The position numbers were made by a program, and so were the translations under genes. A DNA stretch of 64,000 nucleotides, from NCBI RefSeq assembly GCF_032380655.1, contig NZ_JAWDIY010000001.1:310001-374000 (forward strand), in the 5' to 3' direction. The notes under the pieces were generated by a model. It had not been told where the DNA came from. It worked only from the letters and a program-made list of their open reading frames with translations, and did no database searches. Origin of the DNA: Diplocloster hominis. Lineage in GTDB: Bacteria > Bacillota > Clostridia > Lachnospirales > Lachnospiraceae. Shown here piece by piece: positions 26,590 through 35,049 of the stretch; positions within the stretch are counted from its first letter, which is position 1, and every line of letters starts with the position of its first letter.

Positions 26590-27405
26590 ATGTATTATAT
26601 CACCACCAGCGACCATGTTAAAATAGCTGTTTATGATCTGAATCCCTGTTCCGATGAAGCCATTCTCCTGATACACGGCTGGCCCCTTAACGAAAAGATG
26701 TATGAATATCAGAAAAGTATGCTGCTGTGTGCCGGTTACCGCGTAATCACCATGGATCTGCGGGGGTTCGGCAATTCGGATGCCCCTGCCTGCCCTTATG
26801 ATTATAACCGGATGGCCGATGATATCTATACGGTTGTCTGCAAGTTAAACCTCCGCTCGTTTACCCTTGTGGGTTTTTCCATGGGCGGAGCCATCGTCAG
26901 CCGCTACATGGGACGCCATCATGGGTATGGTGTGAAGAAATTATGCCTGCTGGCCGCCGCTGCCCCCCGCTTTACCCAGACAAAGGATTTTCCTTATGGA
27001 GAAACCTATTCGGAAGTAAACCGGCTGATCTGCCTGGCTTTAACTGACCGGGCCCAGCTCAGTGATAATTTCAGTCAGATGCTGCTGTATTCTCCGCACA
27101 GCGAATCCATTAAAAAGTGGTTCGCAGACCTGTCCTTAAGCGCCTCCGGGATCGCTACGGTTCAGACAGGATACGCACTGCGGGATGAGGACCTGCGGGA
27201 GGATCTGTGCCGGATCAACGTACCCACCGGAATCTTCCACGGCACCCGGGATCAGATCGTCCCTTACTCCCTGGCTCTGCAGCAGCACCAGCGCATCCCG
27301 GATTCCACCCTGTTTACCTTTCATAAGAGCGGCCATGGTATATTCTATGATGAACTGGAATGCTTTAATCAAACTTTTTTATCTTATTTAAAAAACAGCC
27401 GGTAA
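26590..27405 (+). CDS. Alpha/beta hydrolase
   Basis: A 271-residue cytoplasmic enzyme of the alpha/beta-hydrolase fold, close to the haloperoxidase/esterase group. HGWPLNE gives the oxyanion loop, the nucleophile elbow is VGFSMGG (Ser near 99), the acid is in HGTRDQIVP and the histidine is in KSGHGIFYDE. AAGGAG precedes the ATG. It is monocistronic with its own terminator. The substrate is not identifiable. Confidence 0.92.
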   Translation: MYYITTSDHVKIAVYDLNPCSDEAILLIHGWPLNEKMYEYQKSMLLCAGYRVITMDLRGFGNSDAPACPYDYNRMADDIYTVVCKLNLRSFTLVGFSMGGAIVSRYMGRHHGYGVKKLCLLAAAAPRFTQTKDFPYGETYSEVNRLICLALTDRAQLSDNFSQMLLYSPHSESIKKWFADLSLSASGIATVQTGYALRDEDLREDLCRINVPTGIFHGTRDQIVPYSLALQQHQRIPDSTLFTFHKSGHGIFYDELECFNQTFLSYLKNSR

Positions 27406-27431
27406 TGCGCTGATATGCCGGCTCTTTTCTT
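27398..27431 (+). terminator. Terminator of the alpha/beta hydrolase gene
   Basis: AGCCGG and CCGGCT arms start inside the last codons and are followed by CTTTTCTTAT. Confidence 0.7.
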
Positions 27432-27457
27432 ATAAAACAGTGACCCGCTAAATCGAA

Positions 27458-27502
27458 TCAGGCCATGGCGCAGAATATTTATTATTCTCCCTCATGGCCT
27501 GA
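27458..27502. terminator. Hairpin downstream of the CPBP remnant
   Basis: A perfect 10-bp stem, TCAGGCCATG / CATGGCCTGA, with an AT-rich loop that can itself pair. It lies between two convergent reading directions. Confidence 0.55.
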
Positions 27503-27558
27503 TCTTATTATAAAGCCCGAATGTAACTAATTTGTAAATACCGTTTTAACCGGTCCCG

Positions 27559-27842
27559 CTATCCGATGAACAGGATCGAAGCAAAATCTGACCAGAAATG
27601 TACAAAAGCGGCCGGCAGAATGGATTTGCTTTTCCTGAACAGGAAGCCGAATACCAGTCCCAGTGCGAATACATAGACCGCCTGTGTCAGCATTGCGGAT
27701 ACCGCCAGCGAACCGTCCAGATACCAGTGGATGAAGTAGGAGGGAAAATGTAAGAGAACAAAATACAGGGAAGCCCATACGTTGGCCTTTCTTTCATTCA
27801 TACAGACAGCAGCATTGTCAGGTGTATCTTCTTTATTTTCAT
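27559..27842 (-). pseudogene. CPBP-family membrane protease remnant
   Basis: The downstream frame (27559-27801, 80 codons) matches the C-terminal part of CPBP/Abi membrane proteases, with HFPSYFIHW and a second histidine region [10 protein letters not shown]. The EExxxR motif and the first helices are missing. A start with a strong GGAGGT site at 27842 gives only 14 codons and then TGA, which overlaps the ATG of the 80-codon frame. I infer a large internal deletion; a tiny coupled protein is possible but less likely. Confidence 0.6.
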
Positions 27843-28130
27843 TTTTACCTCCGGTGAGTCTCCTAACAGTCTATTCTTTATTTGGATGAATGTCAATTTT
27901 GTACGGGCCATCTTAAGGATTTCTTCCGATTCTTAAGAACTCGTCAGATTTTGCTCACAATATTTTTGAATTTTCTTCACAAACTGTTGACAATTCATTC
28001 ACACGTTTTTCACAGCTGTCCTGTATATTAATAATCAAACAAGGCAATAACCTTTTCATATAAAACTTCTTTTTCATAGAGCCGGTATCTGCTAGATACC
28101 GGCCCCTCCTTTTTTCAGGCGTTCCTTCTG
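27843..28130. other. Intergenic region with a strong hairpin
   Basis: AT-rich, no gene seen. A perfect 10-bp stem GCCGGTATCT / AGATACCGGC at 28081-28103 is followed on the plus strand by CCCTCC and six T. It therefore resembles a plus-strand terminator, although no plus-strand gene precedes it. A TTGACA at about 27987 might belong to an unannotated short transcript, but lacks a well-placed -10. Confidence 0.45.
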
Positions 28131-29729
28131 TTATGCCTCTCCCAATAACTGCTTCAAATCCTCCTCCGGAGTAGTAATCGGTGCTATCCCATAATTTTCA
28201 ACCAGATAATTCCATACATTTTCTGAAATAAATGCCGGAAGCGTCGGGCCAAGGCGTATGTTTTTAATGCCCAGATGGAGCAGCGTCAGCAGAATACATA
28301 CGGCCTTCTGCTCATACCAGGATAAAACCATGGACAACGGCAGGTCATTGACTTCACATCCAAAAGCTTCCGCCAGCGCAGCAGCTACCCGGATCGCACC
28401 GTAGGCATCATTGCACTGTCCCATATCCATCAGCCGCGGCAGATTTCCGATACTGCCAAGCTCCAGATCGTGGAAGCGGTATTTTCCGCAGGCCAGGGTC
28501 AGTATGACCGTATCCGGCGGTGTCTGTTTCACGAACTCGGTATAATAATTTCTGCCGGGACGGGCCCCGTCACATCCCCCTACCAGGAAGAAGTGCCGGA
28601 TGGCTCCTGATTTTACGGCCTCCACCACCTGGTCCGCCGCGCTCAGGATCGTACCGTGGCCGAATCCGGTAGTCACCTGGGTGCCTCCGTTTATGCCGCA
28701 AAATACCGTATCCTCCCGGAATCCGCCCAGAGCCAGCGATTTCTCGATTACCGGTGTAAAATCCTTCTCATCCCCTATATGCCGCATCCGGGGATAAGCG
28801 ACGACTTCAGTGGTAAATACCCGGTCTGCATAACTTTCTTTTGGCGGCATCAGGCAGTTGGTGGTAAACAGCACCGGCGCCGGCAGATCTGCGAATTCTT
28901 TCTGCTGATTCTGCCATGCGGTTCCAAAGTTTCCCTTCAGATGAGGGTATGCCTTAAGTTCCGGATACGCATGGGCCGGCAGCATTTCTCCGTGGGTGTA
29001 TATGTTGATTCCCTTATCTTTTGTCTGCTCTAAAAGCAGCTTCAAGTCCTTTAGATCGTGTCCGGAGATCACGATGAAGGGGCCTTTCTCTACGGTCAGC
29101 GGTACCACTGTGGGTTTTGGAACTCCATATGTTTTCGTGTTTGCTTCATCCAGCAACGCCATGCACTTAAGGTTCATTTCCCCTGTTTTCAACACGACCG
29201 GAAGGAGTTCTTCCATATTCCAGTCCTCTCCCACAGCAAAAAGTCCCTGATAGAAAAACTGGTTCACCTCTTCATCCGTATATCCCAGCACCAGCGCATG
29301 GCAGGCATACGCAGCCATCCCCCGCAGACCGAACAGAATGAGGGATTTTAAGGACCGTACGTCTTCCTGGGCCCCCCATAGCATGTTCATGTCATAATCA
29401 TCATTCCGGCCGCAGCGGGATTCACAGCTTCCGCAGCGCGGGATCAGCGCTTCTTTTTCCTGATGGACGATCCTGATCTGCCTTTGCAGCGCTTCATTGT
29501 CAAAGCTTACATTGGTCACTGTCGTAAATAGCCCCTCAATCATGGCCCGGTGCGTCGCGCTGGTCGGATGGTTCCCGTCCGCCGCCCTGGCCAGGCCGAT
29601 CAGCGCTCCTGTCAGTTCATCCTGTAAATGGGCGGTATCCGCTTTCTTCCCGCAGACTCCTGCATTTCCTGTGCAGGCTGCACAGCCTGCTGTCTGTTCA
29701 CATTGGTAGCAAAACATTTTTTGATCCAT
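28131..29729 (-). CDS. hcp: Hybrid cluster protein (hydroxylamine reductase / NO reductase)
   Basis: A 532-residue iron-sulfur protein that reduces hydroxylamine in vitro and is thought to detoxify nitric oxide in cells. The N-terminal cluster ligands lie in CYQCEQTAGCAAC. The hybrid-cluster ligand regions TTNCLMPPK, LVGGCDGARPGR, LACGKYRFHDLE and MGQCNDAYGA are all present. Length and motifs are those of the Hcp family. AAGGAGG precedes the ATG. The upstream gene at 29821-30558 encodes an iron-sulfur partner, a frequent neighbour in Clostridia. Confidence 0.96.
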   Translation of the reverse strand: MDQKMFCYQCEQTAGCAACTGNAGVCGKKADTAHLQDELTGALIGLARAADGNHPTSATHRAMIEGLFTTVTNVSFDNEALQRQIRIVHQEKEALIPRCGSCESRCGRNDDYDMNMLWGAQEDVRSLKSLILFGLRGMAAYACHALVLGYTDEEVNQFFYQGLFAVGEDWNMEELLPVVLKTGEMNLKCMALLDEANTKTYGVPKPTVVPLTVEKGPFIVISGHDLKDLKLLLEQTKDKGINIYTHGEMLPAHAYPELKAYPHLKGNFGTAWQNQQKEFADLPAPVLFTTNCLMPPKESYADRVFTTEVVAYPRMRHIGDEKDFTPVIEKSLALGGFREDTVFCGINGGTQVTTGFGHGTILSAADQVVEAVKSGAIRHFFLVGGCDGARPGRNYYTEFVKQTPPDTVILTLACGKYRFHDLELGSIGNLPRLMDMGQCNDAYGAIRVAAALAEAFGCEVNDLPLSMVLSWYEQKAVCILLTLLHLGIKNIRLGPTLPAFISENVWNYLVENYGIAPITTPEEDLKQLLGEA

Positions 29730-29820
29730 TGTTTATCCTCCTTTACTTCTGCTTATGATCGGGCTGCCATTGCTTGGTTTCTATTCTTCTTGTCTGGTTT
29801 CGAACTTTCCTGACCGGTAT

Positions 29821-30558
29821 CTATCCTTCCAGAATATTTCCATCCACGGACAGGGTGATGATTCTCCATGGGATAAACCTGCCGCTGTCCCGCAGCGCTT
29901 TTATTACTGCCTGCCCGATTCCGCCGCAGCAGGGAACCTCCATCCTTACAACAGTGACGCTTTTGATTTCATTTAATTTTATAATCTGCGTGAGCTTTTC
30001 ACTGTAATCCACAGGGTCCAGTTTCGGGCAGCCGATCAGGGTTACCTTTCCCCGCATGAACTCCCTGTGGAAATTACCATAAGCGTATGCCGAACAGTCC
30101 GCAGCGATCAGCAGATCCGCCTGGTCAAAATATGGTGCCTGTATGGGCGCCAGCTGTATCTGTACCGGCCACTGTCTGAGTTCTGTCTCCGGCTGTGCTG
30201 TATCCGGATTTACTGCTTTTACCGGGTCTTTTCCGGCTGGGTTTCGCTTTTGTCCTGACAGCTGCCTGGCCCTGGAACCGGGACAGCCGGTAAAGGATGG
30301 GGCCGGGTCTTTTCTCTTCGCTTTCTCTCTGTTATTTTCTACTGCTTCCCGGTCATACTCGGCAGCTTCCCTTTCCTCAAAGGTAATGGCTCCGGTAGGA
30401 CAGACCGGCAGACAGTCTCCCAGGCCGTCGCAGTAGTCATCCCGAAGCAGTTTTGCCTTGCCGTCCACCATCCCGATGGCGCCTTCATGACAGGCATCTG
30501 CACACAGTCCGCAGCCATTGCATTTTTCTTCATTGATATGAATAATTTTTCTGATCAT
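29821..30558 (-). CDS. Hcp-associated 4Fe-4S ferredoxin-type protein
   Basis: A 245-residue protein. The N-terminal half holds one complete [4Fe-4S] motif (CNGCGLCADACHEGAI). A second, altered one follows (CDGLGDCLPVCPTGAI), where one cysteine spacing differs from the standard, as often in this family. A charged, probably disordered linker (about 80-130) leads to a C-terminal domain with a CCGG motif in VPCCGGIGQA. It is the likely electron donor to Hcp, being first in the two-gene operon. The reaction is not proven by the sequence. Confidence 0.88.
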   Translation of the reverse strand: MIRKIIHINEEKCNGCGLCADACHEGAIGMVDGKAKLLRDDYCDGLGDCLPVCPTGAITFEEREAAEYDREAVENNREKAKRKDPAPSFTGCPGSRARQLSGQKRNPAGKDPVKAVNPDTAQPETELRQWPVQIQLAPIQAPYFDQADLLIAADCSAYAYGNFHREFMRGKVTLIGCPKLDPVDYSEKLTQIIKLNEIKSVTVVRMEVPCCGGIGQAVIKALRDSGRFIPWRIITLSVDGNILEG

Positions 30559-30666
30559 GTTTGTAGCCTCCCGAATTTGAATTTTTATGTTTTAGGTATT
30601 TACCGCTTTTCAACGGTTTATTTTATCTTTATGGGTTTATCTTAAGCTATAAGCTTTCATAAGTCT

Positions 30667-30680
30667 GTTGTTTTTACAAC
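30667..30680. promoter_or_regulatory. Palindromic operator candidate upstream of the hcp operon
   Basis: GTTGT TTTT ACAAC, a perfect dyad about 110 bp before the first gene of the operon. Hcp operons are commonly controlled by a Crp/Fnr-type regulator (HcpR), so this could be its site, but the HcpR motif varies and no regulator gene is near. Confidence 0.4.
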
Positions 30681-30870
30681 GTGTATTAAATTAGATCACA
30701 TTCCATAACAACACGGAACGCCGTAAATAAGCGGTTCCTAACATGTCGTTTTGCGAAATCCATATAATCCCTTTAAGAAATAAAATCAAATCATAAAATG
30801 AACAGAAAAGGTGATAAAAGTCCGGTGTATCAGAGGCCACGCAATCAGTGGTGTGGATATGACTGGAAAA

Positions 30871-31009
30871 GAGTAGATAAAATCAATTCAAATAGGGCGT
30901 AAATTGGCTGATACTATCAGCTTGGTTTATGTACCTAATGTTTGATTTTATACTACTCTAAACTTTTCTTCATCTAACGAGGATTAGCCGTAGAGTAAAA
31001 TCTACGGCT
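30871..31009 (+). promoter_or_regulatory. Candidate structured leader with terminator before the methyltransferase remnant
   Basis: GAGTAGATAAAATCAA (30871-30886) pairs with 30942-30958, leaving one bulged base. Inside lies the dyad GCTGATA C TATCAGC. It is followed by a classic terminator hairpin AGCCGTAGA / TCTACGGCT at 30986-31009 with a T-rich run. The gene start is 36 bp further on. It looks like an attenuator or riboregulator but matches no class I can name. The rest of 30559-31044 is AT-rich with no gene. Confidence 0.45.
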
Positions 31010-31044
31010 TTTCTATTTAATTAAAATGAAAGGAGAACATAACG

Positions 31045-31368
31045 ATGTATGATGATTATATCTCAAAACAAATGCTGAAAGCTCATCTGGATCCAGATTT
31101 TAATGGAGCAAGCAGAAAGCTTGACTTTATCGATAAATCTGTTTCATGGATAAAACAGGTTATGCCTTCTCAAAAGTATTCATCTTTTGTGGATATTGGT
31201 TGCGGCCCCGGATTGTATTCAGAAAGATTTACACCAGAGGGCTATATGGTATCGAGGGTTGACTTCTCAAGACACTCGATCTGTTACGCTAAACATTCAG
31301 CCAAAAAAGCCAGGCTGCATATAATGCGTGTCACATTCCATTGGTTTAATTCGTATTTGAGAATCTAA
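31045..31368 (+). pseudogene. SAM-dependent methyltransferase, 3'-truncated
   Basis: 107 codons matching the N-terminal part of a class I methyltransferase. The SAM-binding glycine motif is FVDIGCGPGLYSERF (near 49-63), followed by VDFSRHSICYAK, which is the acidic second motif. The family needs about 230-250 residues; the similarity fades after residue 90 and the frame ends 10 bp before the third repeat cluster. GAAAGGAGAA precedes the ATG. I infer that it was cut by the event that placed the repeat or the neighbour gene here. Confidence 0.7.
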
Positions 31369-31376
31369 ACTGATTT

Positions 31377-31456
31377 AGACATGTCCCTAATCGAATTTGG
31401 ACATGTCCCAAACTGATTTGGACATGTCCCAAACCGAACTGGACATGTCCCAAATC
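31377..31456. repeat. ACATGT-centred 21-bp repeat cluster, copy 3 (four units)
   Basis: Four units with ACATGT cores at 31379, 31401, 31422 and 31443 (steps of 22, 21, 21). The linkers read CCCWAAHYGAAYT or similar, the reverse orientation of copy 1 on the plus strand. It lies about 11 bp after the stop codon of the DUF5107/TPR gene (31467-31469) and just after the methyltransferase remnant on the other strand. Confidence 0.9.
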
Positions 31457-31466
31457 GTATTGAATA

Positions 31467-34400
31467 TTACGACCAGCTGCTGTGAATGAACGCTCCCATA
31501 TGCATATGATCCAATGCAAGCACTTTTTCAAATTCGGCACCGGCCTTCTGCTCCTGTCCCAGTCCCAATAATCCAAGTCCCATCAGAAACCGGCAATGGA
31601 TCTCGTTTTTCCGGTTCAGGTCTTCATCAAAGATCTGGAGATCAGGCAGGCTGACGGCGAAATAGTCTATTTTGACATCGTCAAATATATGTTTTTGCCC
31701 ATAATCCAACAGTTTATGGAATCTGCTTCTGGCTTCCTTTTCTCTGCCCAGCTTACGAAGGGCCATTCCCTGATAGAAGATCATTTCCGGCGGCTGGTCA
31801 TTGTAATACATCATGCCGGCAGGCTCACTACTTCCCACCGAAGCCCTGTCGAAACAGGCAGCCGCTTTCTCCGGCTGTTTTGCTCCTTCGTACGCGCATC
31901 CCAGATAATAGTAAATATTGTTCTCCTGCGCACCAGCCAATTTGCCTTCCCCCAGATTGAACGGATAGGAACCGGCTGCCTGTTCCAGTATCTTTACCGC
32001 TTCTGTAAAATTCCCCTGGCCAAGATATTTCTTGCCGATCTCCACCAGGCTGAACAGATACTGTGCGGGCACCTTTCCTTCTCCGCCCTCCCAAGGGTGG
32101 AAGTTTCTGCGGCTTATGTACTGCAGCGCCTCTTCGTACCGGCCGCAGGCGTTCAGAAGGGTTACGTACTCCAGATACAGGTCGTCTCTGATTTCCACTA
32201 ATTCCATATGGTTCTGCAGTTCTTTCAGCCGCTCTTCTTTGGACATACCTGTCTTTTTGCGCAGCTGATCCAGCTCCATGAAAACTCTGGCATCCGTGGT
32301 GTCCATTTGGAACGCTTTCTCCAGTTCCCCGATTGCTCTTTTTGTGTCATGTTGTTTATTATAGTAGGCCAGGGCCAGATTCCTGTGAACGGTAGCAAAG
32401 TCATCACAGACCGCAGCCGATCTTTCAAAACAACCGACCGCTTCGCTGTATTGCTTTTTATCATACCATAAGTTCCCCAGATAATACTCAGCGCGGGAAT
32501 CTTCGGGATTTTCGGCAATCGCCGCGGATAGGACGCCTATGTCCTCCAGCCGGTGCGGGAAGCAGTAACTGCTGTCTGCCGAAGCCGCCCGGCTTAGCGC
32601 TGTCTCCTGCGCTTTGGGTTGATTCAGTTTTCCATAACATTCCGCTATATAATAATACACTAACGGGTAGACCTGGTCTTCCCTTTTCCCCTTCTGCAGT
32701 TCCCCGTCGGCAAACAGCTCTAACAATTCCGCAGCTTCCCGGAACAGTCCCGCCTCCATTTTATCAATAGCCAGTTCGATAGCCGTGTTGAAGTTACCGC
32801 GAAGTCTTCGGATCAGCTCCTGCAACAATTCCTGGCCGTACCGGCCGCCTTCTTTTTGACAGCCTACTTTTCGGCTTCCTGCTTCCCGGCAGCCCGCTTC
32901 CCGGCTTCCTGCATTCTGGCTTCCCCCTTTTAACAGGGCCTCTTCATAGACGGACCCAAGATCCAGCGGATCGATTTGTCTATTTTCTTTCAGCAGATTG
33001 CCGCACGCTTCCCATTTTTCTAATTTTCTTAATATGGAAGCTTTTAAATTTCTAGCCTTCATATTATGATAGTTCCTCACCAAAGATCTCTCGATGTGGG
33101 ACAATGCGGTTTCCAGTTCGTTCTTTGCCGTGCAGATACAGGCCATCTGGTAAAACGCAGCATCCTGCCATGCAGCACTCCAGGCCGCTTTATAAAAACG
33201 GTCATAAGCCTCCGGATCTTTTCCCACGTAGCGCAGCGCCAGACCCAGCTGGAAATAGGCCTCCCCGTCATAGGGATTCGGATTGGACCGCGTCAGTTTG
33301 CCGATCGCGGCCTCGAAAAACGGGATACTTTCCGCAAACCGCCCTCTGGACATCAGCAGCTTTCCATAAGCAGTATTGATGCGGGAATCGGTTGGGTCTC
33401 TGCGAAGCCCCTCCAGATAATAGTCCGCCGGTTCATAGGTGGCATGCCGGTACTGTTCCAGATGCAGGCCGTAGAGATAGAGATCTTCGTTGGTCTTCAC
33501 ATCCTCAGGCAGCGGTACCGGGCTTGCCGGATCGGGTGTCTTATGGATCGTCTGTTTTTCCGGCCTGTAGGTGACCAATATATTTCCGGCCTGATCCCGA
33601 ACCGATACTTCCAGGCTGGTATTCTCCCGGCCGGTATCCCCGGCGGTCCCGATCCTTGTCTCAAACGCATGCTCTGGTGACAGATCCAGCACCTTACTGA
33701 AGAGGATTACCTCATCCCTGGTCAACCGGATCTCCGCCTTCGGATATTCCCCTGTCACGTATGCTCTTATGGTAATTCCGTTATCTTCCGTTTCCAGGCC
33801 GACCGCCCCGTGAACCGTCGCGTTTTTGATCTGCCCCACGCCTTTGTACGGCATGAAATACTGGGTAAATACCTTTTCTTCATAGGGTGCCATCCAGGTA
33901 AAGTCCGGCTGATTGTCCGTATAGCATCCGGTCATCAGTTCCACATAGGGGCCGTCTTCGTCTGTCAGATTCCGGTCCCAGGCCTTGCCGAACTCTCCGC
34001 ATCCCCAGGTCCACTGCTTCTTCCCCGGGGCCACATGGTGGTCGGCCACGTGCAGAATCCCCGCTTTCTTATTATAGTCATAGCCGCCTACAAAATCATA
34101 ATCCGAGTGGTCCGCCATATAGGAAGTCGGCACCGGGATATTTTTATACCTGGAAATGTCGACGCCTTCCGAGTAATCCATTTTATAGTATACACCGGTT
34201 GCGATGGGGAAATTGGACACGTCCCTTTTACCGTGGTCCATTACTGCGTGGACATCCGGCGGGAAAATGGACTGGGTGTGATCATTAACCGGTACAGCCG
34301 GATTCGCCCACCACAGAAATGTCTGGGGCCGGTTGGTACGGTTATATAACTGTGCGGAAATCTCCAGATATGCCCTGTCGGGATACAGGGTAAAGGCCGC

Positions 34401-34889
34401 CATCCCCTTTGTGCGGAACATATTTTCAATCTCTCCAACCAGAACCGTGCAGCTTCCGTCGGAATTTTCCATAATCCGGAAGTCCACCGGGGCAAAGGTA
34501 CTGGGCCTGTGATGCTGCGGCCAGTTGAATTCGATCCCGCCGGAGATCCACGGCCCGGTCAGCCCTACCAATGCCGGTTTGATCACATGATTATAGTATA
34601 CAAAATCATAGTTGTTGGTCTTGTCCGTGGCTCTCTGGATTCTTCCGCCCAGCTCCGGCAATACCATTATTTTCAGATATTTATTCTCCAGATATACCGC
34701 ATGATAAGTCTTATTTACTTTCTCGTCGTAGATTTTGTCGATGACGCTGTGGGGATATACCTTACCGGAACTTCCCTGATACACTCTTTTTTCCAAAAAC
34801 ATGGGATTCTTATCCGGTTTCCCTACTTCATAGGTTGGAATTTCAATATCCTGCTCCCACACCCGAACTTTTTTCTCCCTTTCATCCAT
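31467..34889 (-). CDS. DUF5107 domain protein with tetratricopeptide repeats
   Basis: A 1140-residue cytoplasmic protein. The N-terminal part (about 1-420) is DUF5107, a beta-sandwich resembling mutarotase-type sugar-binding domains (LPELGGRIQRATDKTN, GPWISGGIEFNWPQHH, FLWWANPAVPVND). The rest is a long array of TPR helices (for example YYLGNLWYDKKQYSEAVGCF). A low-complexity insert rich in REAG/GSR lies near residue 670. An upstream ATG at 34952 exists, but AAGGAGG lies 8 nt before the ATG at 34889. The divergent AraC gene at 35050 probably controls it. Some family members are suspected to act on carbohydrates; no reaction is established. Confidence 0.9.
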   Translation of the reverse strand: MDEREKKVRVWEQDIEIPTYEVGKPDKNPMFLEKRVYQGSSGKVYPHSVIDKIYDEKVNKTYHAVYLENKYLKIMVLPELGGRIQRATDKTNNYDFVYYNHVIKPALVGLTGPWISGGIEFNWPQHHRPSTFAPVDFRIMENSDGSCTVLVGEIENMFRTKGMAAFTLYPDRAYLEISAQLYNRTNRPQTFLWWANPAVPVNDHTQSIFPPDVHAVMDHGKRDVSNFPIATGVYYKMDYSEGVDISRYKNIPVPTSYMADHSDYDFVGGYDYNKKAGILHVADHHVAPGKKQWTWGCGEFGKAWDRNLTDEDGPYVELMTGCYTDNQPDFTWMAPYEEKVFTQYFMPYKGVGQIKNATVHGAVGLETEDNGITIRAYVTGEYPKAEIRLTRDEVILFSKVLDLSPEHAFETRIGTAGDTGRENTSLEVSVRDQAGNILVTYRPEKQTIHKTPDPASPVPLPEDVKTNEDLYLYGLHLEQYRHATYEPADYYLEGLRRDPTDSRINTAYGKLLMSRGRFAESIPFFEAAIGKLTRSNPNPYDGEAYFQLGLALRYVGKDPEAYDRFYKAAWSAAWQDAAFYQMACICTAKNELETALSHIERSLVRNYHNMKARNLKASILRKLEKWEACGNLLKENRQIDPLDLGSVYEEALLKGGSQNAGSREAGCREAGSRKVGCQKEGGRYGQELLQELIRRLRGNFNTAIELAIDKMEAGLFREAAELLELFADGELQKGKREDQVYPLVYYYIAECYGKLNQPKAQETALSRAASADSSYCFPHRLEDIGVLSAAIAENPEDSRAEYYLGNLWYDKKQYSEAVGCFERSAAVCDDFATVHRNLALAYYNKQHDTKRAIGELEKAFQMDTTDARVFMELDQLRKKTGMSKEERLKELQNHMELVEIRDDLYLEYVTLLNACGRYEEALQYISRRNFHPWEGGEGKVPAQYLFSLVEIGKKYLGQGNFTEAVKILEQAAGSYPFNLGEGKLAGAQENNIYYYLGCAYEGAKQPEKAAACFDRASVGSSEPAGMMYYNDQPPEMIFYQGMALRKLGREKEARSRFHKLLDYGQKHIFDDVKIDYFAVSLPDLQIFDEDLNRKNEIHCRFLMGLGLLGLGQEQKAGAEFEKVLALDHMHMGAFIHSSWS

Positions 34890-35049
34890 TGTTATTCCTC
34901 CTTGCGAACTTGGTATAATTCCTGATATAATGCAATTATACAAGAGGGACATTAAAAACGCATTCCTTTAACCTGCCCTTTTATTTTGAAATCTTGCTCT
35001 CTTAATCTCATGCTGTTGATCCCGATACTTTTCTATTGGAGGTGTTCCC

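Noticed and set aside
30790..30870. Possible cobalamin riboswitch (GGTGATAAAAGTCC)
   Set aside because: Only one short element resembles the B12-box region; the GCCACTGG and other conserved blocks are not in the right order, and the downstream gene is not cobalamin-related.
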